A stretch of DNA of 64,000 bases from positions 744,001 through 808,000 of the forward strand of contig CM033752.1 of the NCBI GenBank assembly GCA_019671005.1, read 5' to 3'. Made by a program: the position numbers and the translations under genes. The DNA is from Hibiscus mutabilis. Taxonomy: Eukaryota > Streptophyta > Magnoliopsida > Malvales > Malvaceae. A model generated the notes under the pieces. It was not told the DNA's origin. It did not search any database and saw only the letters and a program-made list of their open reading frames with translations. Shown here in pieces: positions 21,127-34,339 of this stretch (position 1 is the stretch's first letter; every line of letters starts with the position of its first letter).

Positions 21127-22480
21127 TTTCCAACCCTTCAATATTTTAGTAAAGTTACCGATAACCAGCTCCCAAAGGGAAGTAGAGTTTCGGTTAGCCC
21201 CAAGGGGGAAGCCCAGGAAATCCGAAGGGAACTTACCAACCGAACAACCCACTGAACTGGCCCATATACCCAAAGAAGCAGCATCAACATTAATACCAAA
21301 AATCCTACTTTTCTTCATATTTAACTTTAAACTTGGGCAAGTTCAAAGACTCTTAGAATCCTCTTCACGATCCAAACTTGCCCTTCCGAAGCCCCACAAA
21401 AAATCAGGTGGTCATCAGCAAACTATAAGTGGGAAATCTCCATGTGCTCACCCTTACGACCGATGTCAAAACCAAAGAAAAAAACAAGATGTACTGCCTT
21501 AGCTAGCATCAAGTTGAGAGCCTCACCCGCCAGATTAAGAAGGAGAGAAAGGGAACAACCCTGTTGGAGACCCCTCGACGTAGAGAAAAACTCAGTGGGA
21601 GCACCATTAACAAGGACTGAGATTAAGGCCGAAGAAAAGCATTGAAAAATCCAAGAGCACCATCTCTCCCCGAAACCACATTTCCTAAGAACACAAATTA
21701 GAAAATCCCAACAAACAGAATCACAAGCCTTATGAAAGTCGATTTTGAAAGCCACACCACTCAATCCAGTTTTTGTCATAAAGTCAATTGCCTCATTTGC
21801 AATTAAAGAACAATCTAGGATTTGCCTACCAGGGATAAAGGCAAACTGTGACTCCCTTACGACTTGTTCAATGCACAGTTTAAGTCTTCGAGTTAAAACC
21901 TTCGACATGATTTTGTACATACCCCTACCAAATTAATAGGATAAAATTCATCCAAAGAAGAGAACCACCTTTGGGATGAGAGTAATAAAAGAGTGATTAA
22001 TCCCAGCTTCCCAATCTCGACCGTGGTAGAAATCATCAAAAAACTGCATGATATCCCATTTTAGATGCTGCCAATGCTTCTTAAAAAAACTTAAATTAAA
22101 ACCATCAGCACTCGGGGCTCGATTGATGTCCGCAGATGAAAGAGCAACCCATACTTCATCATCCAAAAATCTATCCTGCAGAAACTCAGATTGTTCTCTA
22201 CTAATTTTCTTGAAATTAAGCTTTAAGTCATCCAACTCTAAAGCATTGCACAAATTATAAGCCTTGCTGAAATGATCAAAAACAACTTGTTTAATAAGAA
22301 ACAGATCTATGATCTCTGACCCATCATGTAAGATACAATTAATCGAATTAGTTCTACGTCTTGAAGAAGTATATAGATGAAAGAAACGCGAATACTTGTC
22401 CCCTTCATTAAATCAGCAAAGTCTAAATTTCTGTAGCCAGGCACTCTCCTCTCTTCTATATTCTCCCTACAATTCTCTTC
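21127..22480 (-). pseudogene. LINE-1 reverse transcriptase, N-terminal part
   Basis: Minus-strand pieces include DGFNLSFFKKHW and FITLIPK (21948-22253). They continue with SKVLTRRLKLCIEQVV, SQFAFIPGRQILDCSLIANE, AFKIDFHKACDSVCWDF and LQQGCSLS (21423-21920), then the GFPLGANRNSTSLWELV and KGWKP stretch (21109-21318). These are the ordered fingers, palm and thumb motifs of plant L1 RT. The palm region that should carry F-A-D-D lies in a frame-shifted gap near 21400. The final thumb portion is at 9636-9818. Confidence 0.8.
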
Positions 22481-22518
22481 TTAATCTAATCAGAAGAGAT
22501 GATACAGGCGAATCGGTA

Positions 22519-23400
22519 CTACCAAGTTCTGCAGTCTGAGATAGCTTTTTCCAAGAACTCAATAGATTTACCCAGGTCTCGCTTGAAATTACACGCCCAT
22601 TTTTCTAGAGCTATCTTCGAACCTTTCAATAAGCCACCAATACTAATGCCATACTTATTCCGCTTCAAATCTTGTAACGCATCGATTAAAGTGTCATCGA
22701 AACCCTTCCCCTCGTACCAGTAATTAAAATATCTGAAGGGCTTAGGACCCCAATTAACCTCGGTTTCTGAAAGTAAGATTGCATTATGGTCTTGAACAAT
22801 ATTAAGGAAGGCCAAACCAAAATTTGTCGAAATAAGGAAACGATCCAGCCGGACAAAAGTGGGAGGATCCCTATTATTGGACCAAGTAAACTTCCCGCCC
22901 TATAATGGTAAGTCCATCATCACTGCCTCAAACACAAAGGAGCAAAACATATCTATCAAAGATTGATTCACAGACAACTCTAGTTTCTCTTCCGAATCCA
23001 AAAACACATTGAAATCACCCCAATACACTAGGGGATCTGCCACTGCTTTAAAACTGAAAGAAAATCCTAGAAAAAAGGATACTTTTTCGAATCGATGGTT
23101 GGACCATAGATGTTAATAAATCCACGCCTATAGCTGTTAAGTTTTACCAAACCAATTAAAATGATAAACCTGGGGAAAACAAGCTTATTGGTTACCTAAA
23201 AAAATTCAGAATCCCAAAGGCACAGAAGCCCACCAGACGACCCATCTGCTGGAGAGAAAAGAGATTTCACACTGGGCAGATTCCACAGCTTTCTGATCAT
23301 ATTGCAACTGAAATTACCAAGCTTGGTCTCCTGGATAAAGACCATTCGGGGTGAAATTTCCTAATCACCCCTCGGACAACTCTCATTTTTTTGGCCTTCT
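22519..23400 (-). pseudogene. LINE-1 APE-type endonuclease
   Basis: Translating the minus strand in shifting frames gives VFIQETKLG near 23330, SSGGLLCLW, NIYGP near 23110, WGDFNVFLDS near 23005 and LDRFLIST near 22840, in the order expected for the apurinic-like endonuclease that nicks target DNA. The segment 22519-22815 (ILLSETEVNWGPKPFRYFNYW) is the usual end of the domain and the linker to RT. Several stops and frameshifts break it. Confidence 0.75.
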
Positions 23401-24178
23401 AATACCTCTAATATTCCATAAAATTATTGAAAGATTCATAAGAAAAGATTGAAGTACCAGATAAAATAACGAGCCCCCTATAGACCATTTCTTAACTCCT
23501 TCTCGAGCTCTCTAACTTCCTTGATAACAGACTTTTTACCTCTCTTAAAAGGAAATTCTCACAGTTTACTAATTTCGCACACAGCTTCGGCCTCATCTTC
23601 CTCTAAAGAGATAACATCGTCTGACCTAGCCCAAACATGTGGGACCCCAAAGTGGGGAAGATCACCATCTAGAGAATCACAAACCTGCTTCCTAACCCTT
23701 CTTCTAATACTAGCTCTAAACAGACCTCTCACTAGAACATGCATAATTTAGTTCTGATTAGATAACTGTCGTGCAACAGGCAGAATTCTCCATATTGACA
23801 CTTTCAAAGCCTTCGGGCACCACCTCTATAGATCCCCCATCATTCACGATATATGAATCTCCAAAGGAGGAATCGGGAGCTTCATCTATCATCAAAGGCT
23901 GAATAATTGTGGCCTCATTAAGAAGCGACTTCTAGAAGTTAATAGAAGGGAGATAAAAAGCCTTAGACCCATTCTGAATTTTGCCCAAAACTACTAGATA
24001 GTTATTATCTAGATGAAGCCCAATGGAATGATCAATAGAGATACCATCTAAGAAACAGGCTGGGGAACGGCCCAAACCAATAGTTTGTTTTGTCAGCAAA
24101 ATTGGGTTACTCTAGCATGCATCAGGAAACACCCTACAGTTGTTTAGGTTAGGGCCAATAATACATAAATTCTTTTCA

Positions 24179-25480
24179 TTAAAAAGAGCTTACCCCGTCT
24201 TGAAGTGTTGCACTTTTGGCTACATTTGGGGAATTCGAAGCATTATCTGGCAGGACCAAATCCACCAGAAGACTATCGGGACCCACTCTGGCAGAGCAGT
24301 CAGGAGCTGGAACATGGGCGTTAACCTCAACAGCACCACCATCTTCTTCACTGTCAGAAGTAGTATGGACAGAGACATGGTCGTCACCCCTATTATACGT
24401 TTTTTTACTTCTGTTAGCATCAGACGACTCTGGCCATACATCGGTAAAATTTTCCTCATTAACACCATAATTAACCAGTTCAGCATCACTATCATGCTTA
24501 CCCACTTTTACTCTTATACCCATATAAGATACCTTGATGAAATTAGGAATAACCAAGGGGCTAATAACTCTCAACACCATTCTGGTCTCATCCAACCTAT
24601 CCTTATTCTTGGTACTCTCATCTATGCATACGTAAAAACCCTATCTATTTCCTAGAGACTCGAAGAAATTGTCATGCCAGCAATACAAGGGAACACCCTG
24701 AATTAGAACGGAGCAAAAGTGATGAGGAATGCCATTTACAAGGAGATGAGCCAAGTGATAGAACCAGTAGCATAGAGCCTCTCTTTTTGTAGACCAAACA
24801 TGCTCCATATCCAAAATGGATTTAAAAATTATAATATGCGAGTCACTCAACAACCTTAACATCTATGGCATCATGAAGAAGAGTCCATTGAACAAATTAA
24901 AGATCAAAAGCGTCTTTGATCAAACCTACCTGACATATTTTGAGCCACTCTGTGTCTTTAGCAAGGATGCTAAAATCTAAGAGGTTACCACCGATATTAC
25001 CAACCGGGGCATTATTGCCAGCCCTAGCATTCTTCTCAGGAAGATTCACCCTATTTTTTAGACTGCTAAGAAGAGCGTCCTGGTATGTTCTTTGGGTAAT
25101 GCCATCGCTACCAGGTTGGCAGATGAAGGATGGTGCCTGCCATTCACCATCTTAGGGTCTTGTTTAAAAGCCATCCGAGAAGCCTCGCCCCTATCGCTGT
25201 AGCTAGACGTCCTAACAACATTGGCTTTAGGGCTCAAAATCTAACTTTAGATACACGGACTCTAGACCCATCAATGAAGGTATTATCCATCTTTAAAACC
25301 ACTCTCTCCAGATCTTCCCGACCAACCAAAGTGACAAAAGCAAAGGTTGAAATCTTATATTTTAGTGTAATATATATATTTGATCAAAGGAAGAAATTTC
25401 ATAAAAGAAAACAATTCCAGAAGGATCTTCAAGTTGTGGGGAGTACATGGGGCAAATAAATTGGCCAAAAACAAGTGCGA
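24179..25480 (-). pseudogene. LINE-1 ORF1 (RRM-like and nucleic-acid-binding protein)
   Basis: At 25235-25440 the minus strand reads ISTFAFVTLVGREDL, followed by a VLKMDNTFIDGSRVRVSKVRF-type ending, the RNP1 and C-terminal strands of an RRM, which many plant L1 ORF1 proteins carry. At 24641-24862 the reading includes IPLYCWHDNFFESLGNR, typical of the second conserved block of plant LINE ORF1. The tail (24179-24595) is acidic and low complexity. The ORF is broken by stops. In intact relatives this protein binds LINE RNA. Confidence 0.65.
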
Positions 25481-25499
25481 ACTGCCTTTGTGATCTAAT

Positions 25500-28440
25500 C
25501 GACCATTCTATTACAATTGCGTTTAACAGATGAAAAAAGGGAGCGGTTGGCTCCTAAATTGAAAGCTTTTTGGAGTTAATTTTTCCAAAGACACCCGTAT
25601 TTTCAAAATCAATTAATCACATTGCCATCGCTGACATCAATAGCTAGGAAAGTTCCTAGCCTCACCGCAAAGGGGGCGAGAAGGGTTTAGCCTTACCGCC
25701 AATCACTTGACCATGCTCATCCTGAAGGGTAGTGACAGCTCCAGCACAACTTATTGGAAGGACCAAAGGAAGCATCACAATTAATTTTCACAAAACATGG
25801 ATCTGGTGGAATCCAAAGCGGGGCATCCATTAGGGAGAAACCAGGAGGCTTGAAGGTCGATAGGGAGCATCCTTTGAATTCGGAGAATGAGTATTCTGCT
25901 TTAGGCCACACATCACTTGGTGACTCAACAGATCTTGAAAAACGAAAAGCATTTCTGGATTTCCATAAGTGCCAACAGACAAAGGAGATGAACTCAATAC
26001 CCTTCATCAAGTTTTCTTTGTCCCGAAGAGAAACAAGCTTTTTTCCACCATTTGAAAATTTTCAAAAAGCCCACATCGTTGGGAGAATAGTTGAAACTGG
26101 AAGAGCGCCACACCTCCTGGGCAAAGGACAAAAGAGCAACATATGTTTGATGCTTTCAAAATCCTTCCCACATCGAGGGCAAAAGGGGTAAGAGGAGAAA
26201 TTGCCATGCATTTGTGCTCTGATATTTCCTTTAGTAGCAAAAATATTGTGACAAGCCTTCTAAAGAAAACTTTTAAGTTCTGGAGGAACGTTAAGACCCT
26301 AGATTGATTTCCATAAATCTGAATCCTAATATGGGTCCTCGCTTGAGCAGGGGCAAGGATAAGGTGGCAGAGAGTAAATGATCATGTGGTACCCAGATTT
26401 CACAGGATATTCTCCTTTCTTGTTTCCAAACTAGATAAGCTCATCTTTACAAGAAAGACCACCAATAGGAATAACACAAATAGCTTTGGCTTCATCTTCA
26501 GAAATTTTATCACGTTGCCATTCTCGACTCTCCTCGTCGATAAGTTTGGAGACAAAAAAATTATGGCATCGAGGAGGCCGTGAGGAGGAGATCGAAAAGT
26601 TTGAAATCTATTTATCCTCCCATATAGAAATATTGCTTCCACTACCGATTCTCCAAAGTGAGCCTTTAAAGATAATGTCGATACCTTTACGAAGACTAGC
26701 CCAAACCCATGACGAATTCTGACATATCAGAGCAGAAAAGATGTTCTCATTTGGAAAATAAGTACCTTAAAGAATATGGGCGACTAAGAAGTTTGGACTT
26801 TTAATAATTCTTCAAGCTTGCTTGGCCACAAGAGCTTTATTGAACCTTCTAAAATCCTTAAATCCTAGCCCCCCTAGGCTTTTAGCTTTGCAAAGTTTCC
26901 GCCAACTGAGCCAATGAATCCCTTTATCCTTCTCAAGAGAATTATTCCACCAAAACTTACCAATATCGCAGAGTGTAACAAGAAGAAGAAAACATTGCAT
27001 GACGTATGAAGGGATAGTAATAGCAACAAACTTAATTAGAATTTCCTTCCCGACATGTGATAAGAAATTCAATTTCCAACTTTGTAGTTTACTTCAAACC
27101 CGTTGTAGAATAAACTAAGAGCTTCTTTTTTCCCTGCCCCATATAGAAGACAGCCTTACGTATTTGCTATCTTCTTCTATAGGGCAGAAACCCAGAAGAT
27201 TAGTTAGAGAGCTCTTCAAATTCGTACTCACATTCAGAGAAAAAAAATTAAGGATTTACTCAGATTAATCGATTGACAAGTAGATACGTAAAATAGAGTC
27301 ACAATTATATTTGTCTACTTTTATAAATAGAATACAGTCATCGGCAAACATAAGGTGATTAATCACAGGGCAGTGTATACTGATACTAAAACCATAATAA
27401 GCTTGGTGTCGTTGTTCCCTTTCGATGAACCAAGAGAGCAAATTAGAAATTAAAAGGAACAAGAAAGGAGAAAGCGGGTCACCTTGTCTAAGTTTACAGC
27501 TGTGCAGGAACTCGTTATACCTCTCCCCATTGACAACCATAGACATAGAAGGGGAAGACACACAGTGTATAACCCTTTGAATCCATCACTAATTGAAACC
27601 CATTCTCTTTATAATCACCCGAAGCACATCCCAATCCACTTTGTCATATGCTTTCTCTAGATCAATCTTGAGCGCCATAACCTTCGACGAGCCCTTTCTT
27701 TTCTTTTTTATAGCATGGAAAGCTTCATGTGCAATAATAATATTATCCTGGATCATACGTCCATTCACAAAGGCCGATTGCATAGGAGGGATGATATCAG
27801 AGAGAAAACTCTTCAGTCTTAAAGCAAGGATCTTGGTAATCACTTTGAAGGAGAGGTTGTAGAGACTGATGGGTCGAAAGCGAGTGACTTTAGTGGGGGT
27901 TTTTTGTCTTTGAAATTAGGACAATGTTGGTGCAATTCAGATTCTTGTCAAGAATCCCCTTTAAGAAAAAAAATCAGTCACCATATCAATGAGGTCTTTC
28001 TTAATTATGGTCTAGAAGGTGTGATAAAAAATACTGGAGAAACCATCCGATCTAGGAGCTTTGAGGTAACCCATGCTAAAAACCGCTTCACGGATTTCCT
28101 CTTTTTAAATACCTCTTTTGAAGTGCCTCTTGATATGTCCCACTATATCGAGTTCTTCCTCGGCCAATTACCTGCACCGTCTCTCAGTTGACAAATGGAG
28201 TAGTTCCTTCGGTTCTGAATAGTACTGACATGGAAAAACTTAGTATTCTTATCACTGAGTTTGAGCCAGTCTACTCTAGTCCTCTGATGCCAATGTCTTT
28301 CTTCACTTTTCCATTTTTTGTTGAGCTCCGATTTCAAGACTCGAACTTGCTCCTTAGTAATCTCAGAGAGAGGATAGTCTTGAAGTTCCAACAACCTTTG
28401 TTTGATTATTTGTTTGCTAATAAATATGTCATTTTTTAAA
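25500..28440 (-). mobile_element. LINE-2, 5'-truncated L1-type element
   Basis: A second minus-strand LINE lies immediately upstream of LINE-1. It starts abruptly near 28440 in the region between endonuclease and RT, so it is 5'-truncated, as is common for LINEs. It continues through RT, zf-RVT and the beginning of RNase H. The 3' boundary with LINE-1 is near 25480-25720 but cannot be fixed because no poly-A is evident. Confidence 0.75.
25717..26400 (-). pseudogene. LINE-2 zf-RVT end and RNase H start
   Basis: The segment 25717-26010 ends with PPDPCFVKINCDASFG, the first acidic motif of the LINE RNase H, preceded by FVCWHLWKSRNAFRF, the usual W-x-x-W-K-x-R-N stretch. A shifted frame gives AGAVTTLQDEHGQVIGGKA. 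Shortly beyond this, near 25650, recognisable RNase H sequence fades and LINE-1 follows. Confidence 0.65.
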
Positions 28441-28457
28441 AGTGATAATTTAATCAC
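26812..28457 (-). pseudogene. LINE-2 reverse transcriptase
   Basis: Minus-strand pieces in order are WLKLSDKNTKFFHVSTIQNR (28143-28457), SAFVNGRMIQDNIIIAHEAF and ALKIDLEKAYDKVDWD (27589-27843), and LRQGDPLSPFLFLL with the catalytic LMFADDCILF (27265-27561). The thumb follows with VGKEILIKFVAITIPSYVMQ and SLGGLGFKDFRRFNKALVAK (26812-27072). The F-A-D-D palm motif is intact, but stops and frameshifts separate the pieces. The family performs target-primed reverse transcription. Confidence 0.85.
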
Positions 28458-30280
28458 TTGATTATAGTTTTATTGCAAACAGACTATCTGATATAATAAT
28501 AGTTTTAGTCTTTAAAATTATAAATTTTATCAATATGATCCTAATTAAAAGTAATTCAATAAATTTAACCCTTTAGGCACCCTCATGAAACATCGATAAC
28601 TTATCACACTCCATGCTACGATCCCTCAGCTCGATAATCGACAGATGTTACAGCTCGACTGACACAATCACTTCACTATTGGACAACTTACAAACTAATG
28701 GAACAAACTCATTATGACCTTAACACAACATGCTAGTAGACACAGTCATGTAACTGATAAAATTTTTAAATATGAAAGGCTATATTTATCGAATTATTTT
28801 AAATTAATACCAAATAAATAGAGTATATAAATTTTGGGGCTAAATTGTTATTATACGTAGCCGTTTGTTTTAATTTTAGTGCATAGTGACATGTTTGTCA
28901 TAAAATTTCAATTGAGTGAAAATTATTACTTTTAGAAGAAAAAAATCTTGTTTGTTACCAAACTTATAATTAGATGACATGCGTGTATTTTCCCTATAAT
29001 ATATAGCCTAAAATAGGTATTAAGCCTTTTGTCCAATTGGCACTTGTTTTTTTTATTAAATTTGACTCTTAACCTTTAAAAAAAATAAATTATTTTTTAA
29101 CAAAAATATAAATTGAAACATTAAATTTTAATCGTTTTGACATGACACTATTTGACAACATTATCAAATAAATTTAAACTATAAAAATACTTTAAAAACA
29201 AAACAAAAATATACATGGATTTCTATGCAGGATGTTATGTTGATAGCGCTAAAAAATTAATGCTTTCGCTAGTATTTTATCACTTAAAGTAAAATTTAAG
29301 TATAGTTTAGACTTAGACACTTGTTTTGCAGTTAAGCTATAATATTTATATTTAATATATTAACATATAATTATGTAAACTATTAATGAATTCATGATGA
29401 TACATTATTAAAATTCAAGTCACAGAAATTTCTTTTAGAACACTTTTAATGATGTTTTCATATGATTTATTAATATTGTATAATTATATTATCAATGAAT
29501 AAACTATAAAACCGTACAAATACCCTAAAATTAGATATTATATTGCTGTTGTGAATTAAATAAATTTAATTGAGAGAATTGCCATCATATTGACTTTGGT
29601 AGTACCCGATCCAATTTTTGGTCAATTATAAGGCATATTTTAAGTAAATTGTTTTCTAACATAGAGTTTAAGTAAATTGTTTTGGTCCATACAAAGACTC
29701 TATATTTTTTTATTAATATTCTCGAAGCTAATATCAAGATTCGAACTCCTATAAAATAAGACAATATGAACATCCTGTTATTTAGTCAATTAATAGATCT
29801 CAAATTTTAAGTAACTTGTTAATTCTTATATTAGAGAAGATTTCCAAAGATACCAACACAATATAAAAAGGGGAGGAAAGAATCAAAATTCTAAAGTTCC
29901 ATGTGGGATTCACATGTCCACCATCAAATCCCACAGGAAGTGATGCCTGTTGCAGCCTTAGCTCTTGTCTTCTTTTAAACTGTTGAATTCAATGGGGACA
30001 CAACCGAAATTGAGCTTTGTTTTGACAGAGCTTATCTTACCTCAATCATTATCTCATATCTTGACTGGTTTGCCACTCCCATGTCTAAATGTTCAATCCC
30101 ACATCTATTGAAATCTTTTCAAAAATCTTCAAATAAAGAAAAAGATCTGCTACTTACATGAATTGATATGAATGAAGCACTAATGAGAGACACCTGTAGC
30201 TATCTGATATGAAATTTCCTGATAGATTCAACAGTCTACCAACTGTATATTTTCACACAATTTTGATCATGTTACTCAAC
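28441..30280. other. AT-rich intergenic DNA, no gene seen
   Basis: No coding region, repeat array or transposon end is convincing. Short minus-strand ORFs (for example 29585-29773) have no domain. Confidence 0.5.
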
Positions 30281-31859
30281 TGTCAGACACTGATATATAA
30301 GTTGAAACAATTTACCTTAATCAGCAAAAACAAAACTGTGGGAATAATGCAGTTTTTGACATAAACAAGCTATATTTGAAATATAAATCAAATATTAAAG
30401 CAGAAAATTAGAACCGTTTACTTATATCCAGACAGCAATTCGGATGAATAGATTTGTTGAGGCCTGTGAAACACAGTTTCTTTAAGACAGATTCGTCCGC
30501 TCCTATGGTGCTTGAGAAACATTGGACGTCTATCTCCCAAGATACAACAACAGAATGATCAACTACACTAGCACATATGCAGAGATCACGAACTAGAAGT
30601 TTGTATTCTTCTATTATCGTAGAAAAAATGAAAACCAAATGCATGATGGTTTTTAGAGAAAATAGGGAGAATTGAGAGGAAACTCTCTTAGCTTGCAATA
30701 TTTGTTGTTGTGAATTGTGTGTTGTGAATTCTCTTCTTGCTAAAGCCTCATTTTATAGGCGAGCAAGAATAGAGTTCTAATTACAATTGAACTCAAATTC
30801 ATAATTTAAAATTAAAAAAAGATATTATTTGATAAAATCTACCTAAATATAGATTATTCAGATTCATAAAATTTATTTTGAATTTTAAATTATTTGACTG
30901 ATTCTTGGATGAAGATTTCGAATTTGGACTAAAATTTTGATAGGTCCATGCTAAGCCCAACCGGTCCGGACATTCGCGTTGGCCACGTCGTGCCTGCACG
31001 CAAGGCACAATCTTTGGTAAGCTCAATCAACAACCCCCTGGTTGTTTCCATTATATATACACCTCTCACACTTGGTCTCTAACCAATGTGAGATTCAAGA
31101 TTACTATTTCCTCACCAATCTTTGCAAGTTGCCTACTTTGAGCATCAATTTCTTATTCACCACTCAACCACTTTGAGCATATGAGATATCGTTGTAAAGA
31201 TTTCATGGAGTAGAATACGAAGACGTAGTTTCATAATTCGATTCTCCATCTTTACCTATTGAATTCATGCCTCAAAGTTTTCATATAATCACAATTTTTC
31301 AACAATCTCCCACATGAATGAAATTGATATTTTAAAACCATTTTGACTCGATGTGGTGATAGATTCTACGATCGATAGCTGCATAGGATAGGTAGGTGTC
31401 CACCCTTGAGCCTTCTCTTGTGAAAGTATATTTACTTTATTGGCTGACTAGTAGATGTGATGTCTTTGAACTATTCTGTCGTTTGTGTAAACGATGATAT
31501 ACCTCACACAACTATTTCAATGACAAAAATCTTAGTTCTCATGGGTATGTCCATATAGCCGTAAACATCGTCTGGTTCTGTAAGAGTTTTGAAAGAACTA
31601 TGCCCCAATAGTCTCCTTGAAGCAGCCCCACTTCACTCTCACATAGGTGACTTATGTTGTTCGGCTCACCGATACGCACGATGGTAATTAAAAGCATTGC
31701 TTAGCCTATTCCACTTTTGATCACTGTTTACATCATATGAATGGACTTGGGAGAATAACCCCCACAGTGACCGCACAAGGTCTATGCAATTAGGTTGTCT
31801 GTTTGAACCTAGATCTTGGGATCTCCAGTCAACTAGGTAAGCTTTTCCTTCACATAGAG

Positions 31860-33430
31860 CCTTAAATTTTCTTGGGCTTTAGTCATATTCCTTTAGATGT
31901 TTTGTCAACCTGGTCTCAATTTAAGCCTTTAGTTGGCGATCTACAATGTTATCTTTTGATCATATAAAATCAATTGAGATAACCCCATTTGAGATCGTTG
32001 TCTAATGGTATTATGTCGGCGACGCATAAGTCTCGACTTACCATTGTACATAAAGTTTTGTATTCTACCAATTTTTATTTGGTTTTCACAATATATGCAT
32101 ATTGTAGACAAGGACTCCAGCAATTCTAGAATATCTTTCAAGACATTCTAAAGTCATTTGACTTTTTCTCCATTTTTTATAAACTCAAATTTTATTATGG
32201 ATCTATTATAACATTTGTCATTTCCATCCATAAGATTTGATATCATATCCTTCTAATGTAGGATCTGAATGATATAATCCATAATCTCAAGTATATCTTG
32301 ATATCTCAATAATAATCAATATTTTAGTTTCAGCAATTGCTTTTGTTGAACATCTACCTATAACCTATCTTCCAAAGCATAGTTTCTCTTGGATGAAGTT
32401 CATGTTTTATTGAACTTCAATCAACATCCTTGCTTTTATCAAGAATTTGTCCATAGTGTGACTAAGTCAAAGAGATCTTCATGTGACATTTAGATACCCA
32501 AAATCTTGTCATATAGTCCATTCCCATCTTTCATGTCAAATCTTGAATTTAACATGCCATTGATACATTTTACCATTTCATTGTTACATAACACTTATTC
32601 ATCAACATATCATAATCCTAATGTTTAGTTTCAACCATTTTGTTGAAACATTTTAGTTTCAACCTTTTGTTGAACATCTGGACTATCTTCCTTGATAGTT
32701 TCTAAAGTTCATTTCATTGAACTTCAATCAACTCCCTAGCTTTTTAAGGGAATATACTTGTCAAAGAAACATGCATTCTTTTATTCCATTCCCATATTCT
32801 TGTGAATCTTAAGGTTCTATGATTCACACAAGAAATTGATATGTATTGCTACGATCTACATAATCAATAAAATACAATACACTGTTTTGGGTATCTATTT
32901 CAGTTTGCTTCGGTAATGGGGTTATTACCTTTGCAAGACACCCCCACATTTTAAGTACTTATAGGAAGAATTTATTCCCTTCCATAACTCATATGGTGTC
33001 TTACAACTTTAATTGTGAGAAACTTGATTTAAAAGGTAATTACTTGATAAAACAGCTTCCCCCACAAATTAGGCACATTTTTGAAGTTTTAGTTCTTTTC
33101 AAAAATCATCTTCAAAACTATAGTACCAACATTACTCATATAGAGTTTTCCTATATTTTTATTAAATTTGGGTTTCAACATAATGCTTAAAGAGAATAAT
33201 TTCTCTATAACTTCATCTTTGCTTTTAAGTAAATACCCATAGCACTATTTTGTGCTATCATCAATAAAGGTAATAAATGTATTCCTTCAAACAACAATTT
33301 GCCATGTCAATTGTTACCATAATAACATTGACCTTGTTTAGAAGTCTATAGTCTAAAGACTTGTTTCTCATCTTATGACAATTGAAGCATTTCTTATGAA
33401 ATTTTGATTCTTGAACACACCGTCTAGTCT
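31860..33430 (-). pseudogene. Copia gag-pol remnants (zinc knuckle, integrase, RNase H)
   Basis: On the minus strand, CFNCHKM near 33380 is the start of a CCHC zinc knuckle. FITFIDDSTK and YGYLLKSKDEV at about 33210-33270 match the integrase core, and KTPYELWKGINSSYKYLK near 32930-33000 is the diagnostic copia integrase tail. At 31941-32141, IYCENQIKIGRIQ followed by MYNGKSRLMRRRHNTIRQ is the C-terminal RNase H block, and a TKGL-type ending lies just beyond. Most of the reverse transcriptase between 32150 and 32850 is not recognisable, with no clear Y-V-D-D. All frames are broken. Confidence 0.75.
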
Positions 33431-34339
33431 ACGGTTTGTTTTCTTGAATCCTTTTATGACTTTTACTACATTTGTCCTAATAATATTTGTCTTAGCAATA
33501 TTTACTTAGCAACGTTTAAAGGTGGTAACAATATTTATCTTATCATTTCTAACAATATGAGGATCATCCTTAAGATATTTGACCAGGTTTATCATGGTCA
33601 AATCTGCAACATTTTTTGTTGCCACGTTTTGAAATTCTTTTCAATGAATTTCATTATTTTTTTCATTGTGTCACATAGTCACAGACTAGAAATAGAAAAT
33701 TAAGAATTTGTTATCCGTTAGCCAAAAACTAAAACCAGAAACAGAACAATAATTTCTAACTTTTGTTAGATGTTAGGAATTTACTAAACTAAAAACCCTA
33801 AACAAAAGTTCACATGGTTTAATAGAAAGAACAATAATGGTTATACAACAAAATTAAAATTCCCAAACAAAATCTATGACCAGTGTTACTTTTAATGACA
33901 ATTTATGTTAAAACAAATTTGTCCACTGTAAAATTGAATAAACCAAATTTATTCAAATTGTCTCTTGTTTGGAAAAAGAAATCAAATTCGTTAATACGAT
34001 AGGAATTAAAACCTGAAACAAATTATTTACGAGATTTTATTTTTCAAAATTTGATCAAACTTTCGCCTAGATATCTTGTTTGTCTCTATAAAATTTCTCA
34101 AAAGAAATTATTAGTAAAAGGCACAATATATATTAATAAATTCCTAATAAAAGTCAAACATTTAAAATAGGAAAAAAAATAATGTGGTGAATCTTACCAA
34201 AAATTAACAGTGTTAATTTGGTGGTCAAAATTTTTAGAATAAAATAACAAGGTTAAACCTTGTTGTGGTATGGACCACTGGCTTGGAATGATAACCTGTT
34301 CGCCTTGTATTAAAACTTAAAACGAACTTGTCTTAAGAT

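Larger units (their letters stand above)
21122..25480 (-). mobile_element. LINE-1, 5' part
   Basis: This is the 5' half of the same minus-strand LINE as 7066-9818. Reading from high to low coordinates it holds an ORF1 with an RRM-like domain and a nucleic-acid-binding segment, then ORF2 with an APE-type endonuclease and the N-terminal two-thirds of the reverse transcriptase. At 21126 the RT reads FTKILKGWKP and continues directly with KLLSIGSRLALIKSVL on the far side of element A. Many frame breaks make it inactive. The 5' end is near 25480, where it abuts LINE-2. Confidence 0.85.

Noticed and set aside
24140..24655. Plus-strand ORF of 171 codons
   Set aside because: It is the antisense shadow of LINE-1 ORF1, whose minus-strand reading has family motifs.
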